A stretch of DNA of 64,000 bases from Peribacillus saganii (GCF_003429095.1 NZ_QVTE01000008.1:248001-312000), one strand, 5' to 3'; positions 47,569-56,331 are shown, numbered from the stretch's first letter. Notes: generated by a model not told the origin, from the letters alone. Program-made: numbers and translations.

Positions 47569-47904
47569 ATGGAGAATACTCAATCGAATTCAGCTAACCC
47601 AAGAATGGATCTTAATTTCCGTCGCAAGAAAAATGCTGAAGATATGAAATTTCAGGTTATCGCATTTGCACTGACGATATTCTTGACGTTGGTAGCTTTT
47701 GTTGCGGTGGGATATGATGGGTTCTCACATTGGTTTATCGTACCCTTTATCCTGCTGCTTGCAGTCGTTCAAGTAGGTTTTCAGCTTTATTATTTCATGC
47801 ATATGAGCCATAAAGGCCATGAAGCTGTTGCCTTCTTCCTGTATTCAGGTTCTTTAGTGGGGGCCATTACAATTCTAACTTTTGTCACAATCGTTTGGTT
47901 GTAA
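47569..47904 (+). CDS. ctaF: Cytochrome caa3 oxidase subunit IV
   Basis: Three-helix membrane protein of 111 residues (CyoD-type). FQLYYFMHMSHKGHE is the typical segment between helices 2 and 3. I chose ATG 47569; a TTG at 47566 is directly adjacent. It is the last structural subunit; a terminator follows at 47938-47981. Confidence 0.94.
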   Translation: MENTQSNSANPRMDLNFRRKKNAEDMKFQVIAFALTIFLTLVAFVAVGYDGFSHWFIVPFILLLAVVQVGFQLYYFMHMSHKGHEAVAFFLYSGSLVGAITILTFVTIVWL

Positions 47905-47937
47905 TGCGAATCTGGAGCTGAACCAAAAAGGATATTA

Positions 47938-47981
47938 TAGAAAGGACCTTGTCAATCGCTGGTTGGCAAGGTCTTTCTATT
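47938..47981 (+). terminator. Terminator of ctaCDEF
   Basis: The arms TAGAAAGGACCTTGTCAA and TTGGCAAGGTCTTTCTA, with small mismatches, form a long hairpin. Confidence 0.75.
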
Positions 47982-48039
47982 ATTGAGGTTTATCGAACGG
48001 TAGTTACATATTTTTCCATATTATTTGAATAATAATCGG

Positions 48040-48069
48040 TTGTCCCCTAATTTATTGATAGGGTATAAT
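48040..48069 (+). promoter_or_regulatory. Promoter of ctaG
   Basis: TTGTCC (48040-48045), 18 bp, TATAAT (48064-48069). Confidence 0.65.
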
Positions 48070-48103
48070 ATTAGTAGTATGTGGAAAGCTTGAGGTGCAT
48101 GTT

Positions 48104-49006
48104 ATGTCATTAGATATATTTGGTTTTCGGGCAATGTGGAGTCCGTATTTTTTTATTTCATTACTTGTCATTTCTGCTATTTTCTTTTTGGCTGCAACAA
48201 AATACCGTATTAAATTCAAGGACAGCGAACCTATAACAACAAAGCAAACCGTACTATTTATCGTATCAGTGGTTCTGCTTTATGCAGTAAAAGGATCTCC
48301 GCTGGACCTTCTGGGGCATATTATGTTCAGCGCACATATGACGCAGATGGCAGTCCTTTACCTAGCTATCCCGCCATTGCTCATTTTGGCCATTCCTAAG
48401 TGGATGTGGAGAAGCTTTTTAAATATTAAAGTAATTGGACGGGTATTTTCATTCTGTACTATCCCTCTGATTTCACTAATCGTGTTCAACGGTTTATTCT
48501 CTTTTTACCATATTCCGCTTATTTTTGATTTTATTAAAACTGATATGCTCTTGCATGCTATTTACACGAGCATACTATTTATTACAGTTATTTTCATGTG
48601 GTGGCCGCTTGTAAACCAGCTTCCTGAACAAGAAACTCTATCAGGCGTAAAAAAGGTAGGCTATATTTTTGGAAATGGTATTTTGCTGACTCCTGCATGT
48701 GCCTTAATCATTTTTGCTGATGCTCCGATGTATAGCACTTTCTCGGATCCGAACGCCTGGGCACAGGCAATGGAGTTATGTGTTCCCTCGTCAGCCCTGA
48801 GCAGCCTTAATTTAAGCGGACCTGAAATGTTTAACGGATTACCGCTTCTTGAAGATCAGCAACTTGGCGGCATTTTGATGAAAGTCATTCAGGAAATTGT
48901 ATATGGCACGGTACTTGGTTACATCTTCTTTGCTTGGTTTAGAAAGGAAAACGCAGAAGCAGACAAAATGGATGAAGCGTTGGTTAAGTTCCAAACTGTG
49001 GAATAA
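48104..49006 (+). CDS. ctaG: caa3 oxidase assembly factor CtaG
   Basis: Polytopic membrane protein of 300 residues with about seven helices, required for formation of active caa3 oxidase in B. subtilis (known), probably in copper delivery to subunit I. GHIMFSAHMTQMAVLYLAIPPLLI is the conserved His/Met-containing helix. I chose the ATG at 48104, 6 nt after GAGGTG; the upstream in-frame GTG lies in that site. It has its own promoter and terminator. Confidence 0.93.
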   Translation: MSLDIFGFRAMWSPYFFISLLVISAIFFLAATKYRIKFKDSEPITTKQTVLFIVSVVLLYAVKGSPLDLLGHIMFSAHMTQMAVLYLAIPPLLILAIPKWMWRSFLNIKVIGRVFSFCTIPLISLIVFNGLFSFYHIPLIFDFIKTDMLLHAIYTSILFITVIFMWWPLVNQLPEQETLSGVKKVGYIFGNGILLTPACALIIFADAPMYSTFSDPNAWAQAMELCVPSSALSSLNLSGPEMFNGLPLLEDQQLGGILMKVIQEIVYGTVLGYIFFAWFRKENAEADKMDEALVKFQTVE

Positions 49007-49022
49007 TCTTTAATTATTGATA

Positions 49023-49053
49023 ACCTCTTTCCTTTTGGAAAGGGGATTTTTTA
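49023..49053 (+). terminator. ctaG terminator
   Basis: The arms CCTCTTTCC and GGAAAGGGG, with a TTTT loop, are followed by ATTTTTT. Confidence 0.85.
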
Positions 49054-49165
49054 GCTTTAAAAGTGATAATTATGTTAACGAATGTAAGATATCGTTGAAT
49101 TTTACTGCACTGTTTATTAAAATAAATGGAGTGCAAATTTAATTAGAGAGGACGTTTAAGAAGTT

Positions 49166-49627
49166 ATGTCTTTACCGATTTTGCCTACGATAAGTACCTC
49201 CTTCATAGTTCTAAGCGCTATAACGGTAGCAATTGGATGGGGGCAAATCAAACAGCGAAAGATTGAAGCCCATCAGAAGACGATGTTTTGGGCTGCCATA
49301 TTTGCCATCATATTTTTTGTAATATATGCTTCAAGGACCATTTTTATCGGAAATACCGCTTTTGGCGGCCCGGAGGATATAAAGATCTACTACACCATTT
49401 TCCTGGTATTTCATATATCCCTTGCAACCACCGGTGCAGTCTTTGGAATTATTTCCTTGTGGACAGGCTATAAAAATAACTTACAGAGGCACAGGAAACT
49501 GGGACCCATTACAAGCATTATTTGGTTTTTTACTGCAATTACCGGTGTTGCCGTTTATTTACTGCTTTATGTCTTTTATAAGGGCGGTGAAACAACATCA
49601 GTTATTAAAGCTATCCTTGGTTTATAA
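49166..49627 (+). CDS. ctaM: DUF420 membrane protein (YozB/CtaM-like oxidase maturation factor)
   Basis: Protein of 153 residues with four membrane helices. HQKTMFWAAIFAIIFFVIYASR, FHISLATTGAVFGI and HRKLGPITSIIWFFTAITGVAVYLLL are DUF420 blocks with conserved His residues. The S. aureus homologue CtaM is needed for aa3 oxidase activity (known), and the place directly after ctaG supports the same role here. The symbol is by homology; the B. subtilis relative is YozB, encoded elsewhere. Confidence 0.85.
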   Translation: MSLPILPTISTSFIVLSAITVAIGWGQIKQRKIEAHQKTMFWAAIFAIIFFVIYASRTIFIGNTAFGGPEDIKIYYTIFLVFHISLATTGAVFGIISLWTGYKNNLQRHRKLGPITSIIWFFTAITGVAVYLLLYVFYKGGETTSVIKAILGL

Positions 49628-49649
49628 CTTATATGATGCATGAAAGTAT

Positions 49650-49685
49650 GGCGCCACAGAATACAATATACTGTGGCGTCTTTTA
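49650..49685 (+). terminator. Terminator of ctaM
   Basis: The arms GGCGCCACAG and CTGTGGCGTC are followed by TTTTATT. Confidence 0.8.
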
Positions 49686-49709
49686 TTATGTTCAAATAGG
49701 GGCGATATT

Positions 49710-50237
49710 TTGAAAGATTATAAGACGGAGAGGGTTGTTATTCTCAAGTGTTCTCTTGATATGGGAAAGTCCATAATTCTATACCGGAATGAATTGGTTC
49801 GACGTTCTCCCATCGAGATTCCTGATGAATGGCCATCTTATTCTTTTAGAGGTATTTTGCCCTGCTACCTAGAACAAATAGAGAATGGAAATGGGGCATT
49901 AAAGACTTGGATTGCTGCCGACCTTTTAGGAAAAAGAATGATAGGGGATTTGATGCTGGATGAAATAAAAGGGCAGCCAAATCACGGCTATTTTGAGATG
50001 CACTTTATCGACAAGGAAGCGGAATCAGCTTTTTTAAGAGAATGCATGCTTTTATTTCTGCACTATATTGTTGTTCAGTATCCCAAAAAGTTAAAGGCAA
50101 TATTTACGATTAGTCATGCAAAGGAGACCTATCGGAATTCGTTTTTGAGGGATTGCGGTTTCCATCAGTATGAGGATGATGGCCTTTTTCTGACTTGGAA
50201 ACTGGATATAACTGACAAGGAGATTAATAGGGAATAA
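49710..50237 (+). CDS. GNAT-like acetyltransferase
   Basis: Protein of 175 residues. WIAADLLGKRMIGDLMLDEIKGQPNHGYFEMHFID and the C-terminal FLRDCGFHQYEDDGLFLTWKL have the beta-strand layout of a GNAT fold, but the CoA-binding Q/RxxGxG/A loop is not clear, so activity is uncertain. TTG start at 49710 behind AGGGGCGAT. It is followed directly by the remnant of a second acetyltransferase. It is not part of the cta/ylb synteny block I know. Confidence 0.6.
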   Translation: MKDYKTERVVILKCSLDMGKSIILYRNELVRRSPIEIPDEWPSYSFRGILPCYLEQIENGNGALKTWIAADLLGKRMIGDLMLDEIKGQPNHGYFEMHFIDKEAESAFLRECMLLFLHYIVVQYPKKLKAIFTISHAKETYRNSFLRDCGFHQYEDDGLFLTWKLDITDKEINRE

Positions 50238-50809
50238 GGTTATAAAGCTTTCGAAGGGAGGAGTTTCCAGAGGCCCTGCGATTGTCAATGAATTCTATTC
50301 ATTATACAGTTGACAAAGAACAACTCGCTTTCAGGTATGCCGATTACGAGGAACATATTATTCTTTGAATATATAATGCAGAACAGCATACTGCCATCAG
50401 CATATTATTCCGCATGAGATAATTTTGGGGGCTAGAACTTTTAAAATGGGAGGCATTGCTGGTGTTGCGTCCTATCCTGAATTTAGAAGAGACGGATTGC
50501 TCAAACGTCTAATGACAGATGCACCGTTCCAGATGATGGAGAATGGGCAGAGCATATCTCTTCTCCATCCTTTTAAAATTTCTTGTTTTTTTATCGTAAG
50601 TATGGCTGGAAGGTATTTTGTGAGAAAGAAATTACTGTGCTGTGGGAGCGTATTTATATGATGCATCATGTAAGCGGGTATGTTCGCAGAATTAATATGC
50701 TGACTGGGGAAAGATAGACGGTACTCCAGAAGAGATCATTGCATTAGATTCAGCAATTCCAGAATGCAATCCCTATTTCAGTGCTTTTTTCAGCAATTAT
50801 AATCTATAA
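50234..50809 (+). pseudogene. Decayed Eis-like GNAT acetyltransferase
   Basis: Pieces of one protein are spread over different frames. An N-terminal REEFPEALRLSMNSIHYTVDK piece lacks a start (ATA at 50234 and an early stop). The acetyl-CoA-binding region [24 protein letters not shown] is at about 50447-50518, continuing to ISLLHPF. A +1 shift leads to [14 protein letters not shown], then [14 protein letters not shown], a stop, and a last shifted piece ending in FSNYNL. Eis proteins are about 400 residues, so the copy is also internally or terminally deleted. At least three frame disruptions are visible. Intact relatives acetylate amines or proteins. Confidence 0.78.
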
Positions 50810-50837
50810 AAACGGCTCCTGTTTACAGGAGCCATTT
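50809..50837 (-). terminator. Terminator of yugN-like gene
   Basis: The arms GGCTCCTG and CAGGAGCC. On the minus strand the hairpin is followed by GTTTTTATAG. Confidence 0.75.
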
Positions 50838-50909
50838 GACTAATTGCTTGTACCATTGTGTCTAAAAATCAGCTGATCCTTGCTTCAATAGCTGAGTGCG
50901 TTAAAGAGG

Positions 50910-51272
50910 TTAAACGCCTGCGAATTGTTCCAGCTCTGCTTTCACTGCTGCCAGAATCTCCTGGCTTTGTTTAACAAGAGAAGAAGGGAAGTTTTCTCCG
51001 TCACCGTATTCCACGCCGTGCGGATAATAGTGCTTGCCAAGCAAAGGTACTTTTAGCTGGATGATTGCTTTGTGAGCGCCAACATCTCCTTCTGTAGCAA
51101 ATCCTTGAACGCGAAGGTAGTAAACGCCTTCTTTTAATTCAAATTTCCGGTCATAACTGACTCTTTCGTAATCCCATTGCTCTGCACGAACTAACCCATG
51201 CTCATGCATTACTTCATCAAGTCGATTTAAATCTGCCGTCATTTTTTCAAGTCCAACGCTTTCAAATTTCAC
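50910..51272 (-). CDS. YugN-like family protein
   Basis: Cytoplasmic protein of 120 residues. WDYERVSYDRKFELKEGVYYLRVQG and HYYPHGVEYGDGENFPSSLV are the conserved blocks of the YugN-like family (function unknown). GTG start at 51272 behind GAGGAGGG. It is a single gene with its own terminator. Confidence 0.78.
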   Translation of the reverse strand: MKFESVGLEKMTADLNRLDEVMHEHGLVRAEQWDYERVSYDRKFELKEGVYYLRVQGFATEGDVGAHKAIIQLKVPLLGKHYYPHGVEYGDGENFPSSLVKQSQEILAAVKAELEQFAGV

Positions 51273-51507
51273 TTAATTGCCCTCCTCAGTTTTACGGTTA
51301 GAATGGAAAATGATCCATCCTAGGAGACATATTATGTATAGAAACGACTTTTTCTCCTATAGATGTTTAATATATACAAATTTCCCTCATATTTTATAAT
51401 AGTACGAAACTTTGCAACTTGCAATTAGTACCTTTTTGATATTGGATGTTTCACAAAAAGTCCACTTCGTTGGATACATCTCAATATATATAAATGAATG
51501 TTGATAA

Positions 51508-51516
51508 TGTTATAAT
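51508..51516 (+). promoter_or_regulatory. Extended -10 promoter of ylbC
   Basis: TGTTATAAT is an extended -10 element (TGn followed by a perfect TATAAT at 51511-51516) without a clear -35 box. The predicted start near 51523 lies downstream of every in-frame ATG (51494, 51515 and 51518). Confidence 0.55.
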
Positions 51517-51565
51517 GATGCTATACAGCAAAATTAATAGTTTACAGAAAGGGGGTATCAGTAAG

Positions 51566-52630
51566 CTGAAATCCTTGGTTAAAATTTTACTATTGCTCGC
51601 TGTCATTTTTGTAATTGGCATTTATTTTAATATTGGCGACAGTGAAAAGGAAAACGCCGTGCTTCTCGGTGAAAAAAGTACAGCTCCCGAGAAGCAGGGA
51701 GAGGATCTTCCAATGAAAAGCAGTTTACCAGGTAAAAGTACGGTAAAGCCAGCTGGAGGGCTTGGATTAATTATCGGGAAGAGTTCGGATGAAGTAATAA
51801 AAACGTACGGAAAACCAACCAGAGTGGATTTTTCTTCTTACGGGTATCATTGGTGGATTTATGGAGCGGAAGAGGATTCTTATATGCAAATAGCCATCAA
51901 AAGTGGAAAGGCGGTCTCAGCCTATGCGATTGGCGATAATGTTAATGTGAGTCCCTTTAAAATTGGACAGCCTGTAGACGAAATATACAAAAACATCGAA
52001 ATTGAGACATTTATTGACATTGAAACTAAGGATAGTTCATACAGATTTGAATTGTCGGAACCCGATATGAATATGAGGCCACTCATAAAAATGGACCAGG
52101 TGTATGCGCAATTATATCTTGATAAATTTACAGGTACAGTATCGAGTGTCCGGTTTTTAAATGAAGCAACGTTAATTGAACAGCAGCCTTACGAATTGAC
52201 ATACCGGGGCCACCTTCCAAAAGAACCAGAACTGACTGAAGAGCAATGGGTTCAGGTTGAGGCAGGCAACAGGCAGCAAATCTTTGATATAACCAACGTT
52301 ATGCGGAAGCGGTTTGACTTAAGTCCGCTTAAATGGGACGATCCGGTTTCAGAAGTTGCTTTCATGCATAGCAGCGAAATGTATAAGGATAAATATTTCT
52401 CTCATACTTCTCCTACGAAAGGGGATCTTGCTGAAAGGCTAAAAGGAGCCAGGATCTCATACATGGTTGCAGGAGAAAATATAGCAGCCCATTATGTTGA
52501 TGCCGTTGCGGCTATGGAAGGATGGCTAAATAGCAAAGGCCACAGGGAAGCTCTGTTAAATGAAGAATTTACCCATCTCGGTGTGGGTGTATATAAGAAA
52601 TACTACACACAGAATTTTATCGCAAAGTAG
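51566..52630 (+). CDS. ylbC: CAP-domain protein YlbC, probable CTG start
   Basis: Membrane-anchored extracytoplasmic protein of about 354 residues. A signal-anchor helix (about 5-20, KILLLLAVIFVIGIYF) is followed by a linker, a CAP-associated domain (about 75-205, GLGLIIGKSSDEVIKTYGKPTRVDFSSYGYHWWIYG) and a C-terminal CAP/SCP-like domain (about 230-350, VMRKRFDLSPLKWDDPVSEVAFMHSSEMYKDKYFSHTSP, AGENIAAH, HREALLNEEFTHLGVGVYKKYYTQNF). The CTG at 51566 stands 9 nt after a GGGGGT site and aligns with the start of B. subtilis YlbC; upstream ATGs overlap or precede the promoter. The function is unknown. A terminator follows. Confidence 0.85.
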   Translation: MKSLVKILLLLAVIFVIGIYFNIGDSEKENAVLLGEKSTAPEKQGEDLPMKSSLPGKSTVKPAGGLGLIIGKSSDEVIKTYGKPTRVDFSSYGYHWWIYGAEEDSYMQIAIKSGKAVSAYAIGDNVNVSPFKIGQPVDEIYKNIEIETFIDIETKDSSYRFELSEPDMNMRPLIKMDQVYAQLYLDKFTGTVSSVRFLNEATLIEQQPYELTYRGHLPKEPELTEEQWVQVEAGNRQQIFDITNVMRKRFDLSPLKWDDPVSEVAFMHSSEMYKDKYFSHTSPTKGDLAERLKGARISYMVAGENIAAHYVDAVAAMEGWLNSKGHREALLNEEFTHLGVGVYKKYYTQNFIAK

Positions 52631-52633
52631 ATG

Positions 52634-52681
52634 AAAACAGGATATCTGCGGGCTTTAACCCTGCGAGATATCCTGTTTTTA
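52634..52681 (+). terminator. ylbC terminator
   Basis: The arms AAAACAGGATATCT and AGATATCCTGTTTT are perfect and followed by T residues; the loop contains a second small helix (GCGGG/CCCTGC). Confidence 0.88.
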
Positions 52682-52736
52682 TTGATTAGGAAATGAAAAA
52701 ATTCCCGAGTTGTTATAACAAAAGGGGTGGGACTAT

Positions 52737-52830
52737 CCCTAGCTCCAGCGTCACCAGAGAGTGTGGATCAGAACGGCCGTTCTGCTTCTGACAGGATTTG
52801 TTCGTTGACCGTTTCTCTTGCGCTTTTGTT
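52737..52830 (+). repeat. Dispersed repeat copy C (short)
   Basis: It begins CCCTAGCTCCAGCGTC and ends near CTTGCGCTTTTG, matching the two ends of copy A, but with a shorter, different interior. It lies between the ylbC terminator and the 3' end of the next minus-strand gene. Confidence 0.6.
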
Positions 52831-52875
52831 CCTTGCCTTCAGCAGGGAGCGGATCAACGTGCGGTATAAAAAATT

Positions 52876-53265
52876 TCATTGTACGGGCATGCCAGGGGAG
52901 ACACGGTCATGCTGTATCCGGTTTACTAGAAATTTTCTGTTCTCCCAAGTACCAAAAGCCGTTATCCGTTCTTGCTTTTGAAAGGTAAGCTCTGACATTT
53001 TTTGTTTTGCTGGTTGTTTTTTTATTAAATGGATGTTTCCGGTTTTCGTTTGTAAGATTATATGCTGATTATAGACATAGCGGTGATAATAATATTTTTC
53101 TTTTTCTATAGAAATACTTACAATTTCTCCGGATACAATGGCTTCCTCAGGTACTTTCCCGATAGAAAGCCATTTGGCGTCCTGCTCACGCATTTCTTTT
53201 TTCGTTATGTAATAAAAATAAAGGCAAAGGATTGGAATCACAATGGCGGTTACCATAGTTTTCAC
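52876..53265 (-). CDS. Small membrane-anchored protein, unknown
   Basis: Protein of 129 residues with one N-terminal membrane helix (about 4-20, VTAIVIPILCLYFYYI) and a soluble domain rich in beta-strand-forming and basic residues (VSGEIVSISIEKEKYYYHRYVYN). No family is recognised. The ATG at 53265 follows AAGGGTGA. The 3' end lies close to repeat copy C. It may share an operon with the thioesterase-like gene upstream (25-nt gap). Confidence 0.65.
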   Translation of the reverse strand: MKTMVTAIVIPILCLYFYYITKKEMREQDAKWLSIGKVPEEAIVSGEIVSISIEKEKYYYHRYVYNQHIILQTKTGNIHLIKKQPAKQKMSELTFQKQERITAFGTWENRKFLVNRIQHDRVSPGMPVQ

Positions 53266-53289
53266 CCTTTCATATCCCCAAAATTAAGG

Positions 53290-53775
53290 CTAAGGCCGTG
53301 GAATAATAAAAAAGTTTGCTGTTGAGTGTGCGCATAGTACGCCTTCTTCTGTGTAAACCCTTCCTTCAAGAATCATTGTCTTTTTACCCTTATGCAAAAT
53401 AGTTCCTTGACATGTCAGTGTGCCGCCTTTTGCCGCTTTTAGATACCGAACAGATATATCTGTCGTAACGGCGGCATTACCCTCGCTTGAAACCGTGACA
53501 TTTGCAAGGGTGCCGATCGCTGTATCTATTAAAGTTGCAATCACTCCTCCATGCGCTATTCCAAGGGAATTATAGGTAATAGGCGCTATTGGCGCTGTCA
53601 TTGTAATGGAATTGTCCTTTATTTCCCTCTCAAAATGAAACAGCCGATTAACGTATGGGCTTTTTGCATTCCCTTCTGCCTGCAGACCTTCAAAAATGGC
53701 AGCAAGCACTTCCATATCCTTCTCTGTTGCTTTTTCAATAAACTCATTGAATCTTTTTGTAACATGTTCTTTCAC
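53290..53775 (-). CDS. Hotdog-fold thioesterase, PaaI-like
   Basis: Protein of 161 residues. The hotdog signature YNSLGIAHGGVIATLIDTAIGTLAN contains the central-helix HGG motif, and VTTDISVRYLKAAKGGTLTCQGTILHKGKK is typical of the PaaI/YuxO-type acyl-CoA thioesterases. The substrate is unknown. The GTG at 53775 follows AGGAGG. Residues 1-45 form an N-terminal helical extension. Confidence 0.82.
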   Translation of the reverse strand: MKEHVTKRFNEFIEKATEKDMEVLAAIFEGLQAEGNAKSPYVNRLFHFEREIKDNSITMTAPIAPITYNSLGIAHGGVIATLIDTAIGTLANVTVSSEGNAAVTTDISVRYLKAAKGGTLTCQGTILHKGKKTMILEGRVYTEEGVLCAHSTANFFIIPRP

Positions 53776-53900
53776 TTTTAAATTCCTCCTGACTATCTCC
53801 TATTATAGATACTCTTCTTTCTCTCTGTACAGTGATGTAACGTTTTTTCTTAGCCTGCATACTCTGTATATTGGCAAACACTGAGGATGGAGGTGCAACC

Positions 53901-54428
53901 ATGTCTGACAAAAAACACAAAAAACAATCTGTAAATGAATTTAAGGCTTTTGTAAAAAAGAATCCCGAGCTAATTTCGCTTGTTAGACAGGGAGATTATA
54001 CCTGGCAGGATTTATTTGAGGAATGGTATTTACGAGGGGACAATAATGAGTTATGGAAGGACATTTTAAAAACCGGTGGAAACATTACGGAGGAAGAAGA
54101 GAAAAAAACGTTAAACAGAGAAAATATGGTAGGAAGGAGTGCTAAAAGAGCAAATCCGTCCAGTCAGTCCAGCGATACAAAGGAAAAGGTACTTAAGAAA
54201 ACTGAAAAGAAGGATCAAGAAAAAGAAAGTAATTCCGATTTAATCGCGACGGTTTTTCAGGCAATAAAGAATATGGATATGAATCAGGTTCAGCAGCATA
54301 TTTCCAGCCTAAATCAAGCACTTGCAGCCATCCAGGGCGTTCTCTCACAATTTCAGGAAAACACGGATATTTCAAAGGGAAACGTTCCGGAGCGGCAAGA
54401 TAACCCGTTTGTATTTAGAAAAGACTAA
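53901..54428 (+). CDS. ylbD: YlbD-like coat-associated protein
   Basis: Hydrophilic protein of 175 residues. KQSVNEFKAFVKKNPELISLVRQGDYTWQDLFEEWYLRG is the conserved N-terminal half. A Lys/Ser/Glu-rich stretch is followed by a helical C-terminus (NMDMNQVQQHISSLNQALAAIQGVLSQF). In B. subtilis YlbD is listed as a putative coat protein. I chose the ATG at 53901 behind GGAGGTG. ylbE follows after 17 nt. Confidence 0.85.
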   Translation: MSDKKHKKQSVNEFKAFVKKNPELISLVRQGDYTWQDLFEEWYLRGDNNELWKDILKTGGNITEEEEKKTLNRENMVGRSAKRANPSSQSSDTKEKVLKKTEKKDQEKESNSDLIATVFQAIKNMDMNQVQQHISSLNQALAAIQGVLSQFQENTDISKGNVPERQDNPFVFRKD

Positions 54429-54445
54429 TAAAGGTGGGGCACACT

Positions 54446-54685
54446 ATGAGACAGGATTTATATAAATTAATTGAGGGAAATGAGGATATGCAAAAATTCC
54501 TTCGGGTCCAGCCGTTTTGGTATCGGAAGTTATCCAGAAGACCACATCTGATCAGTAAAATGGAAACTGAAGCTAAATTCTATTTTGAAAAATCAATTCC
54601 ACATCGAGTTTCTAAGTTTTCCGAAGGAGTTCAGATGGCCTCCATGATGGTTCATATGTTCCAGGCAATGAATGCCCAGCAATGA
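54446..54685 (+). CDS. ylbE: YlbE-like protein
   Basis: Protein of 79 residues with a conserved core FLRVQPFWYRKLSRRP and EAKFYFEKSIPHRVSKFSEGVQMASMMVHMF. The function is unknown. The ATG at 54446 follows AGGTGGGG; an in-frame GTG at 54434 lies in that site. Co-transcribed with ylbD. Confidence 0.87.
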   Translation: MRQDLYKLIEGNEDMQKFLRVQPFWYRKLSRRPHLISKMETEAKFYFEKSIPHRVSKFSEGVQMASMMVHMFQAMNAQQ

Positions 54686-54889
54686 GGATGGACGGCCGGT
54701 GTTGCATAATTACTCAAACTTCGTAAGTGAAAAATTAAAAATCAGATATTAATACATCTCAGTTAAGGAGTTTTTCCGTATATCCAAACTCTGCATTCAT
54801 CGTTTTTTTATCTTTTTTCACAAGGCCCTCTGCTTGGAAAATAATTTCCTGCCTTCAGGTAAAGAATAATCCCAAAGGAGGAGCTTACC

Positions 54890-55297
54890 ATGAAAAAATT
54901 TTTAATTTTTTATATATTGCTGCTTTCATGTGCGGGATGCGGAAGGCAGATACCTGAACCGGAAAATCTGATCGAAAATCTAGCAAAAGTACCTTCCGCC
55001 CCAAACGCAGAGGCCAGTCAACTTGGCGATGCTGAGAAGTTTATCGTTAGGCATTTTGTAAGAGGAAATGATGTTTTTGTAGAGTGCATCATCAAAGATT
55101 TCTCCTTCACCAGGCAGGATGAGCAGCAGTCAGGTAAGCTGATAGTATCAGTTGACGGGAAAAGAAAGGAAGAAATTCAGACGGCTGCTTTTATCATCAA
55201 AGGTGTGGATAAAGGGCCCCATACAATTAAATTGGAACTGGTTGATGAAAAAAACCGTCCCTATTCCATCGAAAAGGAATTTAAAATACATATTTAG
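54890..55297 (+). CDS. Putative lipoprotein with Ig-like/beta domain
   Basis: Exported protein of 135 residues. The signal peptide MKKFLIFYILLLSCAGC gives a lipidated Cys17, although Cys at -3 is unusual. The mature part looks like a single beta-sandwich domain (VFVECIIKDFSF, SGKLIVSVDGKRKE, GPHTIKLELVDEKNRPYSIEKEFKI). No named family. The ATG follows AAAGGAGG. It sits between ylbE and ylbF. Confidence 0.72.
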   Translation: MKKFLIFYILLLSCAGCGRQIPEPENLIENLAKVPSAPNAEASQLGDAEKFIVRHFVRGNDVFVECIIKDFSFTRQDEQQSGKLIVSVDGKRKEEIQTAAFIIKGVDKGPHTIKLELVDEKNRPYSIEKEFKIHI

Positions 55298-55390
55298 ACA
55301 AGCCCTGATCTTAACTAAGGACCTTCAAGAAGAAAGAGTTCCATCCCAATCATTAAAATGGTATTATTAACGTGGAGGTGGGCTTTTATT

Positions 55391-55834
55391 ATGCTTGCTA
55401 CATTAGAAAGGGTAGATATTCTCCATAAAGCTGATGCCCTCGCAAAAATGGTTCTGGAATCTGAAGTGGGGGAAGATTACCTGCTTTGCTTATATAAATT
55501 GCGTGCTGACAGAGAAGCACAGCGCAAAGTAAATGCATTTACTAAATGGAAGGACTTATATGAGGATGTTCAGCGTTTCGGGAAATACCATCCTGATTAT
55601 AAGCGGGTCAATTTAGGAATTAGGGAAGCGAAACGGGATATGGACATGCATCCATCCGTTGCTGACTTTAAAAGGGCAGAAACCAGCCTTCAAAGCCTGC
55701 TTGATGAAATAAGTTCTATGATTGGCAGGTCTGTTTCACAGTTTATTAAGGTACCTGCAGGGAATCCTTTTTTCGAAACAGGAGGCAGCTGCGGAGGCGG
55801 ATGTGGATCAGGAGGCAGCTGCGGCTGTTCATAA
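55391..55834 (+). CDS. ylbF: Y-complex subunit RicF (YlbF)
   Basis: Cytoplasmic protein of 147 residues. The helical YlbF/YmcA domain (residues 1-125) is followed by a Cys-rich tail, CGGGCGSGGSCGCS. In B. subtilis YlbF forms the Y-complex with YmcA and YaaT, which carries Fe-S clusters, guides RNase Y-dependent mRNA maturation and promotes competence, biofilm and sporulation (known). The tail cysteines are candidate cluster ligands. I chose the ATG at 55391, preceded by GGAGGTGGG. A terminator follows. Confidence 0.92.
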   Translation: MLATLERVDILHKADALAKMVLESEVGEDYLLCLYKLRADREAQRKVNAFTKWKDLYEDVQRFGKYHPDYKRVNLGIREAKRDMDMHPSVADFKRAETSLQSLLDEISSMIGRSVSQFIKVPAGNPFFETGGSCGGGCGSGGSCGCS

Positions 55835-55859
55835 GTAGAATAGAATCCACTGCAATCGC

Positions 55860-55903
55860 AAAAGAGGTCCTGCAGCACATTAGCTGGCAGGGCCTTTTGT
55901 TCT
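55860..55903 (+). terminator. ylbF terminator
   Basis: The arms AAAGAGGTCCTGC and GCAGGGCCTTTT, with GU and small mismatches, are followed by a T-rich tract. Confidence 0.75.
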
Positions 55904-55998
55904 TTAACCCGATTATTGAAAAGCCTTTCTTTTTGGTTGAAAGAAGCTAAGGCACTGTGCTACACTTATTGAAAACCTTATCTTAAGGAGTTATTATC

Positions 55999-56274
55999 AT
56001 GCACGGAGCAAGACAAGGAATAATAATTTATCTGCATTCATTAAAACAGGCAAAAATGCTTCGGCGCTTTGGCAATATTCATTATGTTTCCAAGAAACTT
56101 AAATACGCCGTTCTTTATACGAATATGGAAGATGTAGAAACGGTATCTGAAAAACTTAGAAACTACTCCTTTGTTAAGAAAATTGAGCTTTCATACAAGC
56201 CTTACTTAAAAATGGAATTTGAGAATTCCAAGCCGGACAAGGCAAAGGAATATGACTATAAGATGGGCATATAA
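55999..56274 (+). CDS. ylbG: UPF0298 protein YlbG
   Basis: Small cytoplasmic protein of 91 residues (DUF2129). [34 protein letters not shown] and [16 protein letters not shown] are conserved. The function is unknown. The ATG follows AAGGAG. Single gene with a terminator at 56332-56361. Confidence 0.9.
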   Translation: MHGARQGIIIYLHSLKQAKMLRRFGNIHYVSKKLKYAVLYTNMEDVETVSEKLRNYSFVKKIELSYKPYLKMEFENSKPDKAKEYDYKMGI

Positions 56275-56331
56275 TACTGGGAACTTTCCGGATTACGTCA
56301 GTCTGCTAGTAACTTTTATATAAAGGAAGTG

